Assembly: GCF_030271515.1 (NCBI RefSeq)
Contig: NZ_JASCXI010000003.1
Location: 496,001-560,000 of the forward strand
DNA length: 64,000 bases
Direction of reading: 5' to 3'
Source: Erythrobacter oryzae
Lineage (GTDB): Bacteria > Pseudomonadota > Alphaproteobacteria > Sphingomonadales > Sphingomonadaceae
Part shown: piece by piece, positions 26,292 to 34,792 of the stretch
Layout: every line of letters begins with the position of its first letter
Numbering within the stretch: position 1 is the stretch's first letter
Made by a program: the position numbers and the translations under genes
Notes under the pieces: generated by a model
The model's database searches: none
Told to the model about the DNA's origin: nothing
What the model saw: the letters and a program-made list of their open reading frames with translations, nothing else

Positions 26292-28475
26292 TCAGGTGAG
26301 GTTGGCGAGCAGCAGCGCCGGGGAGCGGTCGAAGGTGCCGACCTGCCGGGCCCACAGCGGGCCGGGCCCGTGCGCGGCGGTCAGGGCGGCGCGTTCGGCG
26401 GCGGTGAGCGCGAGCGCGGGCGTGTCGACCTGCCAGACGGCATGGGGCGCATCGACCGGGCCAAAGCCGGCGAGATAGGCCTCGCGCTCCTCGACCAGCG
26501 GGACCTCGACGCTGTCTTCCCAGCGATACTGGCCGCGCGCGCGGCGGGTCCAGCGGTAGGTCCTGGTGCCATCGGCAGCGCTGTCCACGCGCGGGTGCAC
26601 CGGGCACAGCGGGCGGCGCGAGAGGCCGGCATTGGCGAGCGGGGCGATCACCGGGGCGGTATCCCCGGTCGACAGCGCCGCGACCCGCGAGGTCGCGAGC
26701 GGCGGCACCAGCACCGGATCGAGCGGCACGAAGCTGTCGTCGATCAGGATCGCTGGGGCTCCTGCGCCGTGGCCGATCGCTGCGGCCGGCTCGGTGCCGC
26801 CGCGTCCGCGCAGCAGCCCGGCGAGCTTCCAGCGCCCGGCGCCCAGCGGCGCGGCGTGCAGGAACTGCACGAGCTCGCCCCCGATCAGCATCCGGTTCGC
26901 GCCCGCCGTAAGCCCGTCGCGATCGGTTTCGGCTAGGTCGAGATCCGCCGCGACCAGCGCCACGATGGCCTCGGCACCGGGCTCGAACAGCAGAGCGGGC
27001 GACGGTCCAAGCGGCGCTTCGAGCACCCCGGTCACCGCCCGCTGGCTGCCGGTTTTGCCGAGATCGACCAGCGCGGTGCCCTGCACGGCATAGAGCGCCG
27101 CCCCGCGCCACGCGCTGTTGGTGGCCGAAGCGGCGGCGAAGATCAGCGGCTGGGCGGGATTGGCACCGGCCTCGGGCGGAACCTCGAAGGCGGCGAGGGT
27201 GGTGGCGGGGATCGGCAGGTCGGTCGGGGGAAGGTTCTGGCCCGGGTCGCTCGCGCGCGGGGCGCCGCCGGACGGCGCGAGCCGTTCCAGCTCGAGCGCG
27301 ATGCCGCGGTCCAGCCATTCCCAGCTGCGCAGCAGCCAATATCCGGGCGCATCCGGCTGCCGCACGATGCTGCCGGGGGTCAGCCGCGGGTCGAGCTCGC
27401 CGATCCGCCAGGTGACGGTCTCGTGCTGCCAGCGCGCGCGGTTTGCGCTGTCGTTGGCGAGCTGGCGCGCGCCGCCGGCGGTGAGCGTGGCGGGCAGATC
27501 GATCATCAGCTCGCGCCCCGCCTCCCGGGTGCCGCTCGCGCGCTGCACGCCGGTCTGGTAGTCGCGCTCCTCGTCGTAATAGCGCAGCGCCGCAGGGGTG
27601 CGCGCGGGCACGCCTGCACGCTGCCGGACGCGGTTCTCGTCACGCTCGCGGTCATCGCGGGCGAGCTGGGGAGGGAGCGTCATCACCTCGCCTTCGGGCA
27701 GAGCGCGGGTGGCAAGGGTGAGACCCTCGTGACCCGAAGCGCAGACCAGCGGGATGACCTGATCGATCGCCGCCAGCGTCGAGGCGAGCGCGCCGCCCTC
27801 GTCGGCAAAGCCGCGCGTCTGCGCCAGCGGGGGTTCGGAAGGCGGGAGCACCGCGGCCGGCACCAGCCGGGCGAGCGAAACCGTCTCGTCGCCGCCGTCG
27901 GCGAAGATCTCGAAGCTCATCGCCGGAATGCGGTTGCCGTAGTCGCCCAGCTCGAGGTTCTCGAACACGACATAGGCGCAGTCGCGGAAAGCGGGCGCGA
28001 GCGGGCCCTTGGCGGCCGCGATCAGCGGGTCGACCGGATCGTCGCCGAACCCGCGATAGAAGCGCATGGTCCCGCCGACCTTCAGATCCTCCTGCGCGCC
28101 CCGCAGAAGGTTGCCATCGGCCCAGATCCGTCCGAGCCGGTCGACCGGCGTGCTCGACAGCGCGATCGCGAAGGAGGCGGAATAGGAATATACGGTGGTC
28201 GAAGGCTGGCCCTTGCGGCCCTTCTGCTTCTGCTTGCTCTCGATGAGATCGGTCGACCAGATCACGCTCCCCGCGACCCGCATCCGCCCGAACTGGCGCG
28301 GGATCGGCTGGCCGTAGCTCGAGGTGCTGATGGTCAGGTCCTTGAGCCGCGGCCCCTCGCGCCCCTTGGGGCCGAAGACGCGCGCGTCGATCTGGTTGCC
28401 GATCAGCCCGCCGATCGCGCCGCCAAGCGGGCCGCCGATCGCGGTGCCGAGGGTGGTTAGGAGCAAGGTCGCCAT
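26292..28475 (-). CDS. GTA tail tip / host-interaction protein (g15-like, short form)
   Basis: The 727-residue protein starts with a hydrophobic, Gly-rich segment typical of phage tail-tip proteins (MATLLLTTLGTAIGGPLGGAIGGLIGNQID). PRQFGRMRVAGSVIWSTDL and PGYWLLRSWEWLDRGIALELERL follow, as in the phage-tail_3 part of RcGTA gp15. RcGTA gp15 is about 1,300 residues and carries a TIM-barrel-like N-terminal domain; that domain is absent here. The start at 28475 excludes 32 in-frame leader codons lacking a binding site. It follows the NlpC/P60 gene by 4 nt. Confidence 0.85.
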   Translation of the reverse strand: MATLLLTTLGTAIGGPLGGAIGGLIGNQIDARVFGPKGREGPRLKDLTISTSSYGQPIPRQFGRMRVAGSVIWSTDLIESKQKQKGRKGQPSTTVYSYSASFAIALSSTPVDRLGRIWADGNLLRGAQEDLKVGGTMRFYRGFGDDPVDPLIAAAKGPLAPAFRDCAYVVFENLELGDYGNRIPAMSFEIFADGGDETVSLARLVPAAVLPPSEPPLAQTRGFADEGGALASTLAAIDQVIPLVCASGHEGLTLATRALPEGEVMTLPPQLARDDRERDENRVRQRAGVPARTPAALRYYDEERDYQTGVQRASGTREAGRELMIDLPATLTAGGARQLANDSANRARWQHETVTWRIGELDPRLTPGSIVRQPDAPGYWLLRSWEWLDRGIALELERLAPSGGAPRASDPGQNLPPTDLPIPATTLAAFEVPPEAGANPAQPLIFAAASATNSAWRGAALYAVQGTALVDLGKTGSQRAVTGVLEAPLGPSPALLFEPGAEAIVALVAADLDLAETDRDGLTAGANRMLIGGELVQFLHAAPLGAGRWKLAGLLRGRGGTEPAAAIGHGAGAPAILIDDSFVPLDPVLVPPLATSRVAALSTGDTAPVIAPLANAGLSRRPLCPVHPRVDSAADGTRTYRWTRRARGQYRWEDSVEVPLVEEREAYLAGFGPVDAPHAVWQVDTPALALTAAERAALTAAHGPGPLWARQVGTFDRSPALLLANLT

Positions 28476-28479
28476 GGGA

Positions 28480-28899
28480 TCAGCTTTCGCAAGAGGAGGC
28501 GAGGCGCCAGGCGGCCTCGATCTGCCAGGCGGGATCGCGCGGCTGGCGGACGACCCGCCGCAGGCCCGCATGGGCGTGGACGACCTGCTCGGCGTCGAGC
28601 GCGATCACCAGATGGTGCTGCGCAAATCCGAGCGAGATCAGCAGGATGTCGCTCTCGCGGATCGGGCCGTGCGCCGCGACAAGGCCCGATTGTGCGGCGG
28701 CGGGGAGCCAGCCATCGACCGCGATGTTGCGCAAAGCATAGCCGCGCGGTGCCACGGGCGCGCATCCGGCTGCTGCCAGCGCGGCATGGACCAGCCCGAT
28801 GCAGTCGAGCCCGGTTGCGGGGTCGCGCCCGTGCAGCCGGAACCGGCAGCCGACAAGACCGAGTGCGGCCTCGGCGACCGCCTCCTCGCGCACGCTCAT
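28480..28899 (-). CDS. GTA NlpC/P60 cell-wall peptidase (g14-like)
   Basis: The 139-residue protein has the NlpC/P60 fold with the catalytic Cys33 in GLDCIGL and the His pair at about 95-96 (AQHHLVIALD). In RcGTA, gp14 is a tail-borne peptidoglycan hydrolase that helps DNA entry. It overlaps the upstream g13-like gene by an ATGA. Length matches the phage NlpC family used in GTAs. Confidence 0.9.
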   Translation of the reverse strand: MSVREEAVAEAALGLVGCRFRLHGRDPATGLDCIGLVHAALAAAGCAPVAPRGYALRNIAVDGWLPAAAQSGLVAAHGPIRESDILLISLGFAQHHLVIALDAEQVVHAHAGLRRVVRQPRDPAWQIEAAWRLASSCES

Positions 28900-29708
28900 G
28901 GCTGGCCGTAGCGCGCGAGCAGGTCGTTACCCGGCAGGAACGGCTCGCCACGGAAATTGGCAGCATTGGCGAAACGGCCCGAGCAGGTGGCGATGGTGTG
29001 GTCGCAGCCCTCGCGCAGCTCCGCCCGGGTCCCGGGCACCGTGCCTGCGACCAGCGGGCGGTCGAGCACCAGCCACTCGCCGACGGCATCGATGATCCCG
29101 AAGGCAACGCCGGTCTGCGGCCCCGCCATGAAGCGCAGCCGCCCGTCGACATGGGCCTCGCCGTCGATCCCGGCAAAACGCACGCGGTTGCCCTCGAGAT
29201 CGACCTCCGCGAGCACCTGCTGCGCGGTGAAGCGCGCCGCCGAAAGCCCGCAGCCCGGCCCGCAGAACACGGCCCGGCACGTGGGCGAGGTGCGCGGCAC
29301 GAGGTCCTGTTCGAGCAGGCTCTTGTTCGAGCGCAGCTCGGCGGAGAACTGCACCTCGTCGTCCTCGATCCGGCCGATCTGGCCGGTGTAGAGCGTGTGG
29401 TGCTCGAGGCTCGTCCAGTCGACCGCCCCGATCTCGATCGCCGCGTCGTCGAACAACCCGGCGGCCAGCTCGCTCTCGCGGATCGAATCGTGGTTGAGCG
29501 CGCCCTGCACCTCGGCGCTGTCATTGGCGAGTTCGGCGGTGAGGCGGATTGCGGCGGGGATCATGCCCGGCGCGGCGAGGTGGCGCATGCCGCCGAAGGT
29601 GAGGTCGCGGTCGTGGCTGGTGAAGGCGAGCGCGCTGCCGTCGCGGCGGTAGATGCGCCAGAAGGTCGCCACGGTATCGAGCTCGCGGTCGAAGAACACG
29701 CGCGGCAT
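28896..29708 (-). CDS. GTA baseplate hub protein, DUF2163 (g13-like)
   Basis: The 270-residue protein contains the DUF2163 patterns ATFWRIYRRDGSALAFTSHDRDL near the N-terminus, CRAVFCGPGCGLSAARFT, and a C-terminal CDHTIATCSGRFANAANFRGEPFLPGND. Clustered cysteines suggest metal (Fe-S) binding, as reported for this family's relatives in GTA structures. It shares its start with the stop of the g12-like gene (TGATG) and is coupled to the NlpC/P60 gene. Confidence 0.88.
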   Translation of the reverse strand: MPRVFFDRELDTVATFWRIYRRDGSALAFTSHDRDLTFGGMRHLAAPGMIPAAIRLTAELANDSAEVQGALNHDSIRESELAAGLFDDAAIEIGAVDWTSLEHHTLYTGQIGRIEDDEVQFSAELRSNKSLLEQDLVPRTSPTCRAVFCGPGCGLSAARFTAQQVLAEVDLEGNRVRFAGIDGEAHVDGRLRFMAGPQTGVAFGIIDAVGEWLVLDRPLVAGTVPGTRAELREGCDHTIATCSGRFANAANFRGEPFLPGNDLLARYGQP

Positions 29709-32032
29709 CAGGCGGTCTCCCGGATCTCGATCAGCGGCACCGAGGGCGCCTCCCCGGCGGAAAAATTCACCGCCGAGACGTCGAGCCGGTCTTCGGCAAA
29801 GCGCACGGGCACGTCGAAGCGGAAGCCCGCGCGTACCTCGGCGCCGGCAGCGGGGGCGGTGGCGAGGCGCAGCATGCCCTTCTCGCCGAGCGTGAAGGCG
29901 GTGGTGGCGACGCCGCCGACGCTCACCAGCAAGGTATCGGCGCGGGGGCGGGTGATCGCGCGCACCTGCGGTTCGGTGCCGCCGCCATAGAGCTTCACCA
30001 GCTGGAAATCCGCGCGCACGCCGTCACCCAACCCGAGCAGCTGGTCGAGCCGCGTTGGGGTGCCGGCCATGCCGTTGGAGCTGTTGTCGAAGGGGTCCAT
30101 CAGCCGGAAGCCGCGTGCGGGCCCGCGGCGGGCGCGGAAGAAGGCGATGAGATCGGCCAGCTCGGCCTCCGACCGGATGCCCGGGCCGACATCGAAATGC
30201 AGCCTTGCGTCCGACCACAGCGAATTGCGCCGCTCGTGCCCCGACGCGGTCACCGCGATCGAGGTCGAGAACTCGGGCGCGACCGAGGCGCTGCGGCCGA
30301 GCGCGAAGGGGTAGAGCACGTCGTCGAAGGGGTCCATGGCTGGCTCCGGGGGAGGGGCGAGGCGGGTGTAGCCGTCGCGGTTGACCTGCGGCAGCGCCCA
30401 GACATAGCGGCGCGCGATGCCGCGGGTGGCGGCCTCGTCGAGCCCGGCGTCGATGCGCGTCCAGAATGTCTTGGCATTGGCGGGGTCGAGCACAAAGCCC
30501 GCGAGGTAGTCCTGCGCCGCCAGCGGATAGCCGAGCCGCGTGTTGACGAAGGCGTACGCCGCGCGCCGCTGGGCGTCCGCGCCCGAGGTGAGCCAATCGT
30601 AATCCTCGATCTGCAGGCGGTCGAAGGCGGGGTAGGCCCATCCGGTCGGCATGTTGGCGCGGTATAGTTCGGGCATGTTCGCCGCGAGGATCGTCGGGGT
30701 GAAGGCGAGCAGCAGCACTTCCGACGGGCCCTGGGCCGCGTTGCGCACTGCGGTGGTCAGCGCCGCGGTCGACTGCGCGAGCACGATGCCCGCCCCGTTG
30801 AGCAGGGATCTCTCGGCGCTGCCGAGCGGCGCCGCCATGTCCGGGATCACGATCGGATTGCCGCCGAGCGCGGTCTTGGCGGCGGCATCGTAGATGCAGA
30901 TCTCGCGGTTCGCCGTCACCCACCACCACGGCTCGCCGATCTGGAAGCGCACGGGCTGCCCGGCGGCCTTGAGCAGCGCGACAAACGCCCCCGCAGCACC
31001 GGCGAGCCATGTCCGCACCGCCGTGAGGGCAGGGGTGAGCAGGCACGAGGGCGGCACCCAACCGGTCAGCGCCGGCGCGCCGCTGGCAGTGCGCTGTTTC
31101 CAGGCCTCGTGGCAATAGCTGTCGAACAGCTCGTAGGAGAGCGAGGCGATCACCTCGAACCCGGCCGCCTTGGCCGCCGCGAAGTAATTGCCGTGCCACG
31201 CCGATGCCGGGGTGCACAGCGCGCCGGTGGCATCGGCCTTCAGCGAGCTGTCCGCCTGCCGCACCACCCGCATGAAGTGGCTCATCCCGACATAGTGGAC
31301 GATGTCCCCGCGATAGCCGAGCCCGGTCGCCGCGCGCAGCAGGCGGGCGGGGGTCTGGTTGTAGGCATCGTCATAGGCGGTCGCCATGCGCTCGCCGTGC
31401 GGCGGCACGAGCACGTCGCCGAGCTCGATCATCGCCCGCGAACCGTCGGCGCGGATGTCCGACATGGTCACCGACCCGTTGAACCGCACCGGGAGCACCG
31501 TGGCGCTCCCCGCGACGAAGCCGGGCGCGACCAGCGAGATGAACATGCGATCGATGTCGCCCGCGAAGATCGGCTCGCCGGGGAGGCCATAGCCGCTCTG
31601 GAGGGTGGAGAAGGGCAGTGTGATCTGCGCGTCGGTGGGCGTGCCCACGGCATAGTTCCACAGCCGGACATACCAGACCCGCGGCGCCCCAGCCGCATCG
31701 CGCCCCTCGATCGTCAGCGTCGGTCCGTTGGGCTGGTCGAGCGCGATCACGCCGGTCGATTGCCAGTGGAAACTCAGCGTCGTGTAGCGATAGTCGCGGT
31801 CCGTGGCATAGGCGAGCAGCGGGTGATCGAGCGTATCGACGCTCTCCCAGATCAGCCCCACGAGCGCGCCCGCGGTGTAGAGTTCGAGATCGACCTTGAG
31901 CGCATCGGGCGCTGTGGTGATCACCGAGGCCATCGCAGGGCGCGGGAAATTGACCGTCCAGAAGCGCGGATCGAAGCGCTGCATGAAGGTGGTTTCCTGC
32001 GCCCGGGGGGAACGGGCGAGCCAGAATGCCAT
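29708..32032 (-). CDS. GTA distal tail protein, DUF2460 domain with large N-terminal extension (g12-like)
   Basis: The 774-residue protein carries a DUF2460 domain in its last ~200 residues (DVLYPFALGRSASVAPEFSTSIAVTASGHERRN; AFFRARRGPARGFRLMDPFD; GFRFDVPVRFAEDRLDV). RcGTA gp12 is only this domain (about 210 residues). Here ~560 residues precede it, with features of a glycoside-hydrolase-like alpha/beta barrel (IVHYVGMSHFMRV; YFAAAKAAGFEVIASLSYELFD; QIGEPWWWV). This is the position expected for a TIM-barrel-like domain, which the short g15-like protein lacks. The added domain may bind or cleave surface glycans; this is inference. Confidence 0.85.
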   Translation of the reverse strand: MAFWLARSPRAQETTFMQRFDPRFWTVNFPRPAMASVITTAPDALKVDLELYTAGALVGLIWESVDTLDHPLLAYATDRDYRYTTLSFHWQSTGVIALDQPNGPTLTIEGRDAAGAPRVWYVRLWNYAVGTPTDAQITLPFSTLQSGYGLPGEPIFAGDIDRMFISLVAPGFVAGSATVLPVRFNGSVTMSDIRADGSRAMIELGDVLVPPHGERMATAYDDAYNQTPARLLRAATGLGYRGDIVHYVGMSHFMRVVRQADSSLKADATGALCTPASAWHGNYFAAAKAAGFEVIASLSYELFDSYCHEAWKQRTASGAPALTGWVPPSCLLTPALTAVRTWLAGAAGAFVALLKAAGQPVRFQIGEPWWWVTANREICIYDAAAKTALGGNPIVIPDMAAPLGSAERSLLNGAGIVLAQSTAALTTAVRNAAQGPSEVLLLAFTPTILAANMPELYRANMPTGWAYPAFDRLQIEDYDWLTSGADAQRRAAYAFVNTRLGYPLAAQDYLAGFVLDPANAKTFWTRIDAGLDEAATRGIARRYVWALPQVNRDGYTRLAPPPEPAMDPFDDVLYPFALGRSASVAPEFSTSIAVTASGHERRNSLWSDARLHFDVGPGIRSEAELADLIAFFRARRGPARGFRLMDPFDNSSNGMAGTPTRLDQLLGLGDGVRADFQLVKLYGGGTEPQVRAITRPRADTLLVSVGGVATTAFTLGEKGMLRLATAPAAGAEVRAGFRFDVPVRFAEDRLDVSAVNFSAGEAPSVPLIEIRETA

Positions 32033-32047
32033 GGGCGGTTTCCTTGC

Positions 32048-32629
32048 TCAGGCCTGTTGCAGGGCGCGGCGCACGGCGCTCGCGATCTGGCGCGAGGAGC
32101 GCTGCATTGCTGTGGGCGCGGCCTGGCCGCGCGGCACTGCGACCTGGATCGCGACCCGCACGTCGCGGCCCGGTGCGCTCGCAGCGCCGTTCTCGATCCG
32201 GCCGGCGGCAGTCGGCACGAACACCTCCGGCCCGCGCTCGCCGACGACATAGGCGCGGCCCGGGGCGACCGGCCCGCCGGTGGCACGGCCCGGCAGGCCT
32301 AAGGCTGCGCTGAGCGTGCCGCTGAGGAGCCCGCCGAGCCCCCCGGCATTGCCTGCGCCGCCACCGCCGAAGATGCTGCCGATCCCGGCTTGCAAGGCGT
32401 AGGCCGCGATTTCGGACAGGGCGGCGAAAGCGACCCGCTTGAGGTCGTCGAAGCCCAGACTCCCGCGCCGCAGCGCGCCCAGCAGGCCGCGCTCGAGCAC
32501 CGCGCCCGCGCGGCCGAAACCGTCGGTGAGCGATCCGTCGAGCGAGCGGCGCATGGCTTCGACGTCGCTCGCAAAGCCATCCGTCTTGGCGCGCACGTCG
32601 ACCACCAGTTCCTCGAAATTATTGTCCAT
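32048..32629 (-). CDS. GTA tail tape measure protein (g11-like)
   Basis: The 193-residue protein has an N-terminal helical part (FEELVVDVRAKTDGFASDVEAMRRSLDG), a hydrophobic Gly-rich segment (GSIFGGGGAGNAGGLGGLLSG) and the tape-measure end motif GRAYVVGERGPEVFVPTAAGRI. RcGTA's tape measure is similarly short because GTA tails are short. It overlaps the upstream chaperone gene by 11 nt. Confidence 0.87.
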   Translation of the reverse strand: MDNNFEELVVDVRAKTDGFASDVEAMRRSLDGSLTDGFGRAGAVLERGLLGALRRGSLGFDDLKRVAFAALSEIAAYALQAGIGSIFGGGGAGNAGGLGGLLSGTLSAALGLPGRATGGPVAPGRAYVVGERGPEVFVPTAAGRIENGAASAPGRDVRVAIQVAVPRGQAAPTAMQRSSRQIASAVRRALQQA

Positions 32630-32822
32630 CGGCGTCGCGCTCCATCATGCGGGCGATTGCCTCGCGGCTTGGCGGGGGAAGGGAGGAAAGATCGTCGGGA
32701 GGGGCGAGCGCGGTCGCGAGTTCGATCGGGGTGGCGGCCCAGAATTCGGCCGGACGCCAACCGAGCGCCTGCGCGGCAAGGCCTGCCCAGCGCAGGGCAG
32801 CATCGCCGAAGCGGGCAGTCAT
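32619..32822 (-). CDS. GTA phage tail assembly chaperone (g10.1-like, rcc01693 family)
   Basis: The 67-residue protein (MTARFGDAALRWAGLAAQALGWRP, then EFWAATPIELATAL) matches the small rcc01693/DUF2376 family, which sits between g10 and the tape measure in GTAs and assists tail assembly. Its ATG overlaps the g10-like TGA (32819-32822), and its stop overlaps the tape-measure start. No slippery frameshift site, as used by many long-tailed phages here, was identified. Confidence 0.82.
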   Translation of the reverse strand: MTARFGDAALRWAGLAAQALGWRPAEFWAATPIELATALAPPDDLSSLPPPSREAIARMMERDADGQ

Positions 32823-33133
32823 GCCTCGCCCTGGAGCACCTGCGCGAGCACGGCGCGCACCGGCACCGTCGCGCCGACCAGCCCCATGCCCAGCACAGCC
32901 TCGCCTACCGCGACCCGTTCGGGGCGGTGTTCGGACGGCAGGCAGTGCCACAGCAGCGCGGTCATGTCGGTGAGCGTCAGCCCGCCTGCCGCCGCGCGCT
33001 CGACCAGCGCGAAGAGCGAGCCGAGTTCGGCCTCGGCCAGCACTAGGTTCTCGAAGCTCGGGCGCAGCACATGGGTGACGCCGGCGACCACCAGCGTGGC
33101 CTCGCCGCGCAGGGGGTTGGCGGTGCGCGTCAC
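32819..33133 (-). CDS. GTA tail assembly chaperone (g10-like, Phage_TAC_11), GTG start
   Basis: The 104-residue protein (TRTANPLRGEATLVVAG, then LRPSFENLVLAEAELGSLFALVER and GGLTLTDMTALLWHCL) matches the GTA gp10 family, a gate-keeper/chaperone for tail tube assembly. The GTG at 33133 is chosen because it overlaps the TGA of the major tail gene (GTGA) and matches the family N-terminus; no ATG gives a sensible start. Confidence 0.83.
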   Translation of the reverse strand: MTRTANPLRGEATLVVAGVTHVLRPSFENLVLAEAELGSLFALVERAAAGGLTLTDMTALLWHCLPSEHRPERVAVGEAVLGMGLVGATVPVRAVLAQVLQGEA

Positions 33134-33537
33134 GATGCCACCACCGGGCCCGAGCTTTCGAGCTGGAGCGTGTAGCTGCGCTCGCCATTGAAATCGCCGG
33201 CATAGTCGAGCCGCTGGACCAGGAACTTGCCGCGCAGCTTGGCCCCGTCCTCGAAGGACAGCTCGTAATCGTCGAGCGTCCCGTCGAGCGCGCGGGTGCG
33301 CACCGTGTTCTCGGCTACGCTGCCAAGGAAGATCCCCGCCGCGCTCACCGAGACCGAGCGCGTGCCCGCGCCCGAGAGCAGGTCGCGCCAGCCGCCCGAT
33401 TGCTTGTGGGTGACGACCACGGTGTCGCCGTTGATCGAAAGCTGCGTGGTCCTGAGACCGGCAATCGTCTGGTACACCGCGGGCGTGGCGCCGTTGGTGA
33501 TCTTGAGTAGGAAGGCGGCGCCGGATTGTGCGGGCAT
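33130..33537 (-). CDS. GTA major tail protein (g9-like)
   Basis: The 135-residue protein has the phage major tail tube pattern of RcGTA gp9 (QSGAAFLLKITNG; GLRTTQLSINGDTVVVTHKQSGGWRDLLSGAGTRS; NGERSYTLQLESSGPVV). It forms the tail tube rings. It starts 14 nt after the g8-like gene and is coupled to g10. Confidence 0.9.
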   Translation of the reverse strand: MPAQSGAAFLLKITNGATPAVYQTIAGLRTTQLSINGDTVVVTHKQSGGWRDLLSGAGTRSVSVSAAGIFLGSVAENTVRTRALDGTLDDYELSFEDGAKLRGKFLVQRLDYAGDFNGERSYTLQLESSGPVVAS

Positions 33538-33551
33538 GGTGGGCTACTCCG

Positions 33552-33941
33552 TCAAAGGGGTTCGAAGATGCGGAAGCGGTATTCGAGCAGCGCCCCGCGC
33601 AGATTGTCCGCACGGGCCTCGCTGCGCGAGCGCAGGAAGCGGATCGAGGCGAGTTCGAAGCCGGGCTGGAACGGCGGCAGATCGAGCACGCGGCGTTCGA
33701 TGGCGGCGAGCAGCGGGGCGTCCTCGGCCGCCGCATCGGTGCGGCTTTCGAGCTCGAGCGCGATGCGCACCTCGCGCCCGGCGCGGTCCTTGGCGCCCCA
33801 GTCGATCGACCCGCTCGCGGCGATGCCGAGCCACGGCGGGGTGACGGAGAGCGGGGCCTCCTCCTCGATCGCGTTGATCGCGGCCAGCGCCGGGTCGGCG
33901 CGGAGCCAGGCGATCAGCGCGGCGCGCAGGTCATTCTCCAT
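33552..33941 (-). CDS. GTA tail terminator protein, DUF3168 (g8-like)
   Basis: The 129-residue protein begins MENDLRAALIAWLRADPALAAI and ends RGALLEYRFRIFEPL, the DUF3168 pattern of gp8-type tail terminators that cap the tail tube at the head. It overlaps by 11 nt the small upstream frame at 33931-34107. Confidence 0.87.
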   Translation of the reverse strand: MENDLRAALIAWLRADPALAAINAIEEEAPLSVTPPWLGIAASGSIDWGAKDRAGREVRIALELESRTDAAAEDAPLLAAIERRVLDLPPFQPGFELASIRFLRSRSEARADNLRGALLEYRFRIFEPL

Positions 33942-34107
33942 CGCGGCGTACTCCGGTGAAGTCGGGCCAAAGGGCGGTGGCCGAATGCCAGTCTGTCGGT
34001 GTGCGGCGCCGCCGACCGCGGACGGCGGCCCGGGTGACGGCGAGGCGTGCGGCGCGGGCGCGCAGGCGCTGGACGAGCGCGGCGGACCGCGAAGCGAGCG
34101 TGATCAT
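33931..34107 (-). CDS. Short basic protein in the g7 (head closure) position
   Basis: A 58-residue, very Arg-rich frame (ITLASRSAALVQRLRARAARL near the start) fills the gap between the g6-like and g8-like genes. It starts in an ATGA overlap with g6 (34104-34107) and overlaps g8 by 11 nt, which supports translation. RcGTA gp7, the head-closure protein (SPP1 gp16 type), is about twice as long and not obviously similar, so this is either a reduced g7 or an unrelated small gene. Confidence 0.55.
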   Translation of the reverse strand: MITLASRSAALVQRLRARAARLAVTRAAVRGRRRRTPTDWHSATALWPDFTGVRRDGE

Positions 34108-34649
34108 CCCAGCCGCACTTCGCGCCACGGCCGCCACAGCGCGGTGACGCTGGCGGGCGGAACGGTGGCCGACTTGCCCTCGCGGTCGCGGAAATGGAAC
34201 GCGGCGAGGCGGACGATACCGTGGCGCAAGGGGGCGGGGAGCGCGTTCCAGTCGGCCGCGATCCCGACCACCATCTGCACCGCCACGCCGCGGCCCTCGA
34301 ACGGGCGCAGCAGCCGGATGCAGGCGCTGGTCCCGATCCGCCATTCGAGCGCATCGCCGCTCAGCGCGAGGGTGGTGCGCGCGCCATCCTGCGCAATCAG
34401 CGCGGCGGCGGTGATATTCTGCACTGGCCGCGAGACCAGTTCCTGCCAGTCGCTCACCAGCGGGATGGTCTCCTCGACCGTCTGCCGGAGCGGGGTCTTG
34501 CCGGTGAAGGCCTCGCAGATCGCGAGGCTGGTCGCGAGCAGCTGGTTCAGCGTCTCGTCTTCGTTGGGGCGGGTGATGCCGAGCCAGTGCTTGAGTTCCG
34601 CCAGAGCAGCGTCGCCCGGCACCGGGGGCTGCACGATTGTCCGCTGCAT
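34104..34649 (-). CDS. GTA head-tail adaptor/connector (g6-like)
   Basis: The 181-residue protein matches the gp6-like head-tail connector pattern: PGDAALAELKHWLGITRPNEDETLNQLLATSLAICEAFTGKTPLRQ at the start and ALPAPLRHGIVRLAAFHFRDREG near the C-terminus. It forms the adaptor ring below the portal. The ATG at 34649 is chosen because the longer frame (to 34700) adds a leader without similarity. A 143-nt gap with a strong hairpin (34742-34780) separates it from the capsid gene upstream. Confidence 0.86.
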   Translation of the reverse strand: MQRTIVQPPVPGDAALAELKHWLGITRPNEDETLNQLLATSLAICEAFTGKTPLRQTVEETIPLVSDWQELVSRPVQNITAAALIAQDGARTTLALSGDALEWRIGTSACIRLLRPFEGRGVAVQMVVGIAADWNALPAPLRHGIVRLAAFHFRDREGKSATVPPASVTALWRPWREVRLG

Positions 34650-34741
34650 CGCGGTTTCTCCCGATTGATGATCCACAAGGTTGCGCCCGCATCGCGGCAA
34701 TCAGGCGGGAGGAACGGCCTGAGGCGATGCGGGCGCGAGAG

Positions 34742-34780
34742 CCCGGCAGCGGCGCGAAGGGGGGACGCGCCGCTGCCGGG
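34742..34780 (-). other. Perfect 15-bp hairpin between capsid and adaptor genes
   Basis: Arms at 34742-34756 and 34766-34780 are perfectly complementary (CCCGGCAGCGGCGCG and its complement) around a 9-nt loop. It lies 12 nt after the capsid stop on the coding strand and has no T-run. It could protect or process the 3' end of capsid mRNA, or partially terminate. Confidence 0.6.
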
Positions 34781-34792
34781 GAACAGGGGGCC

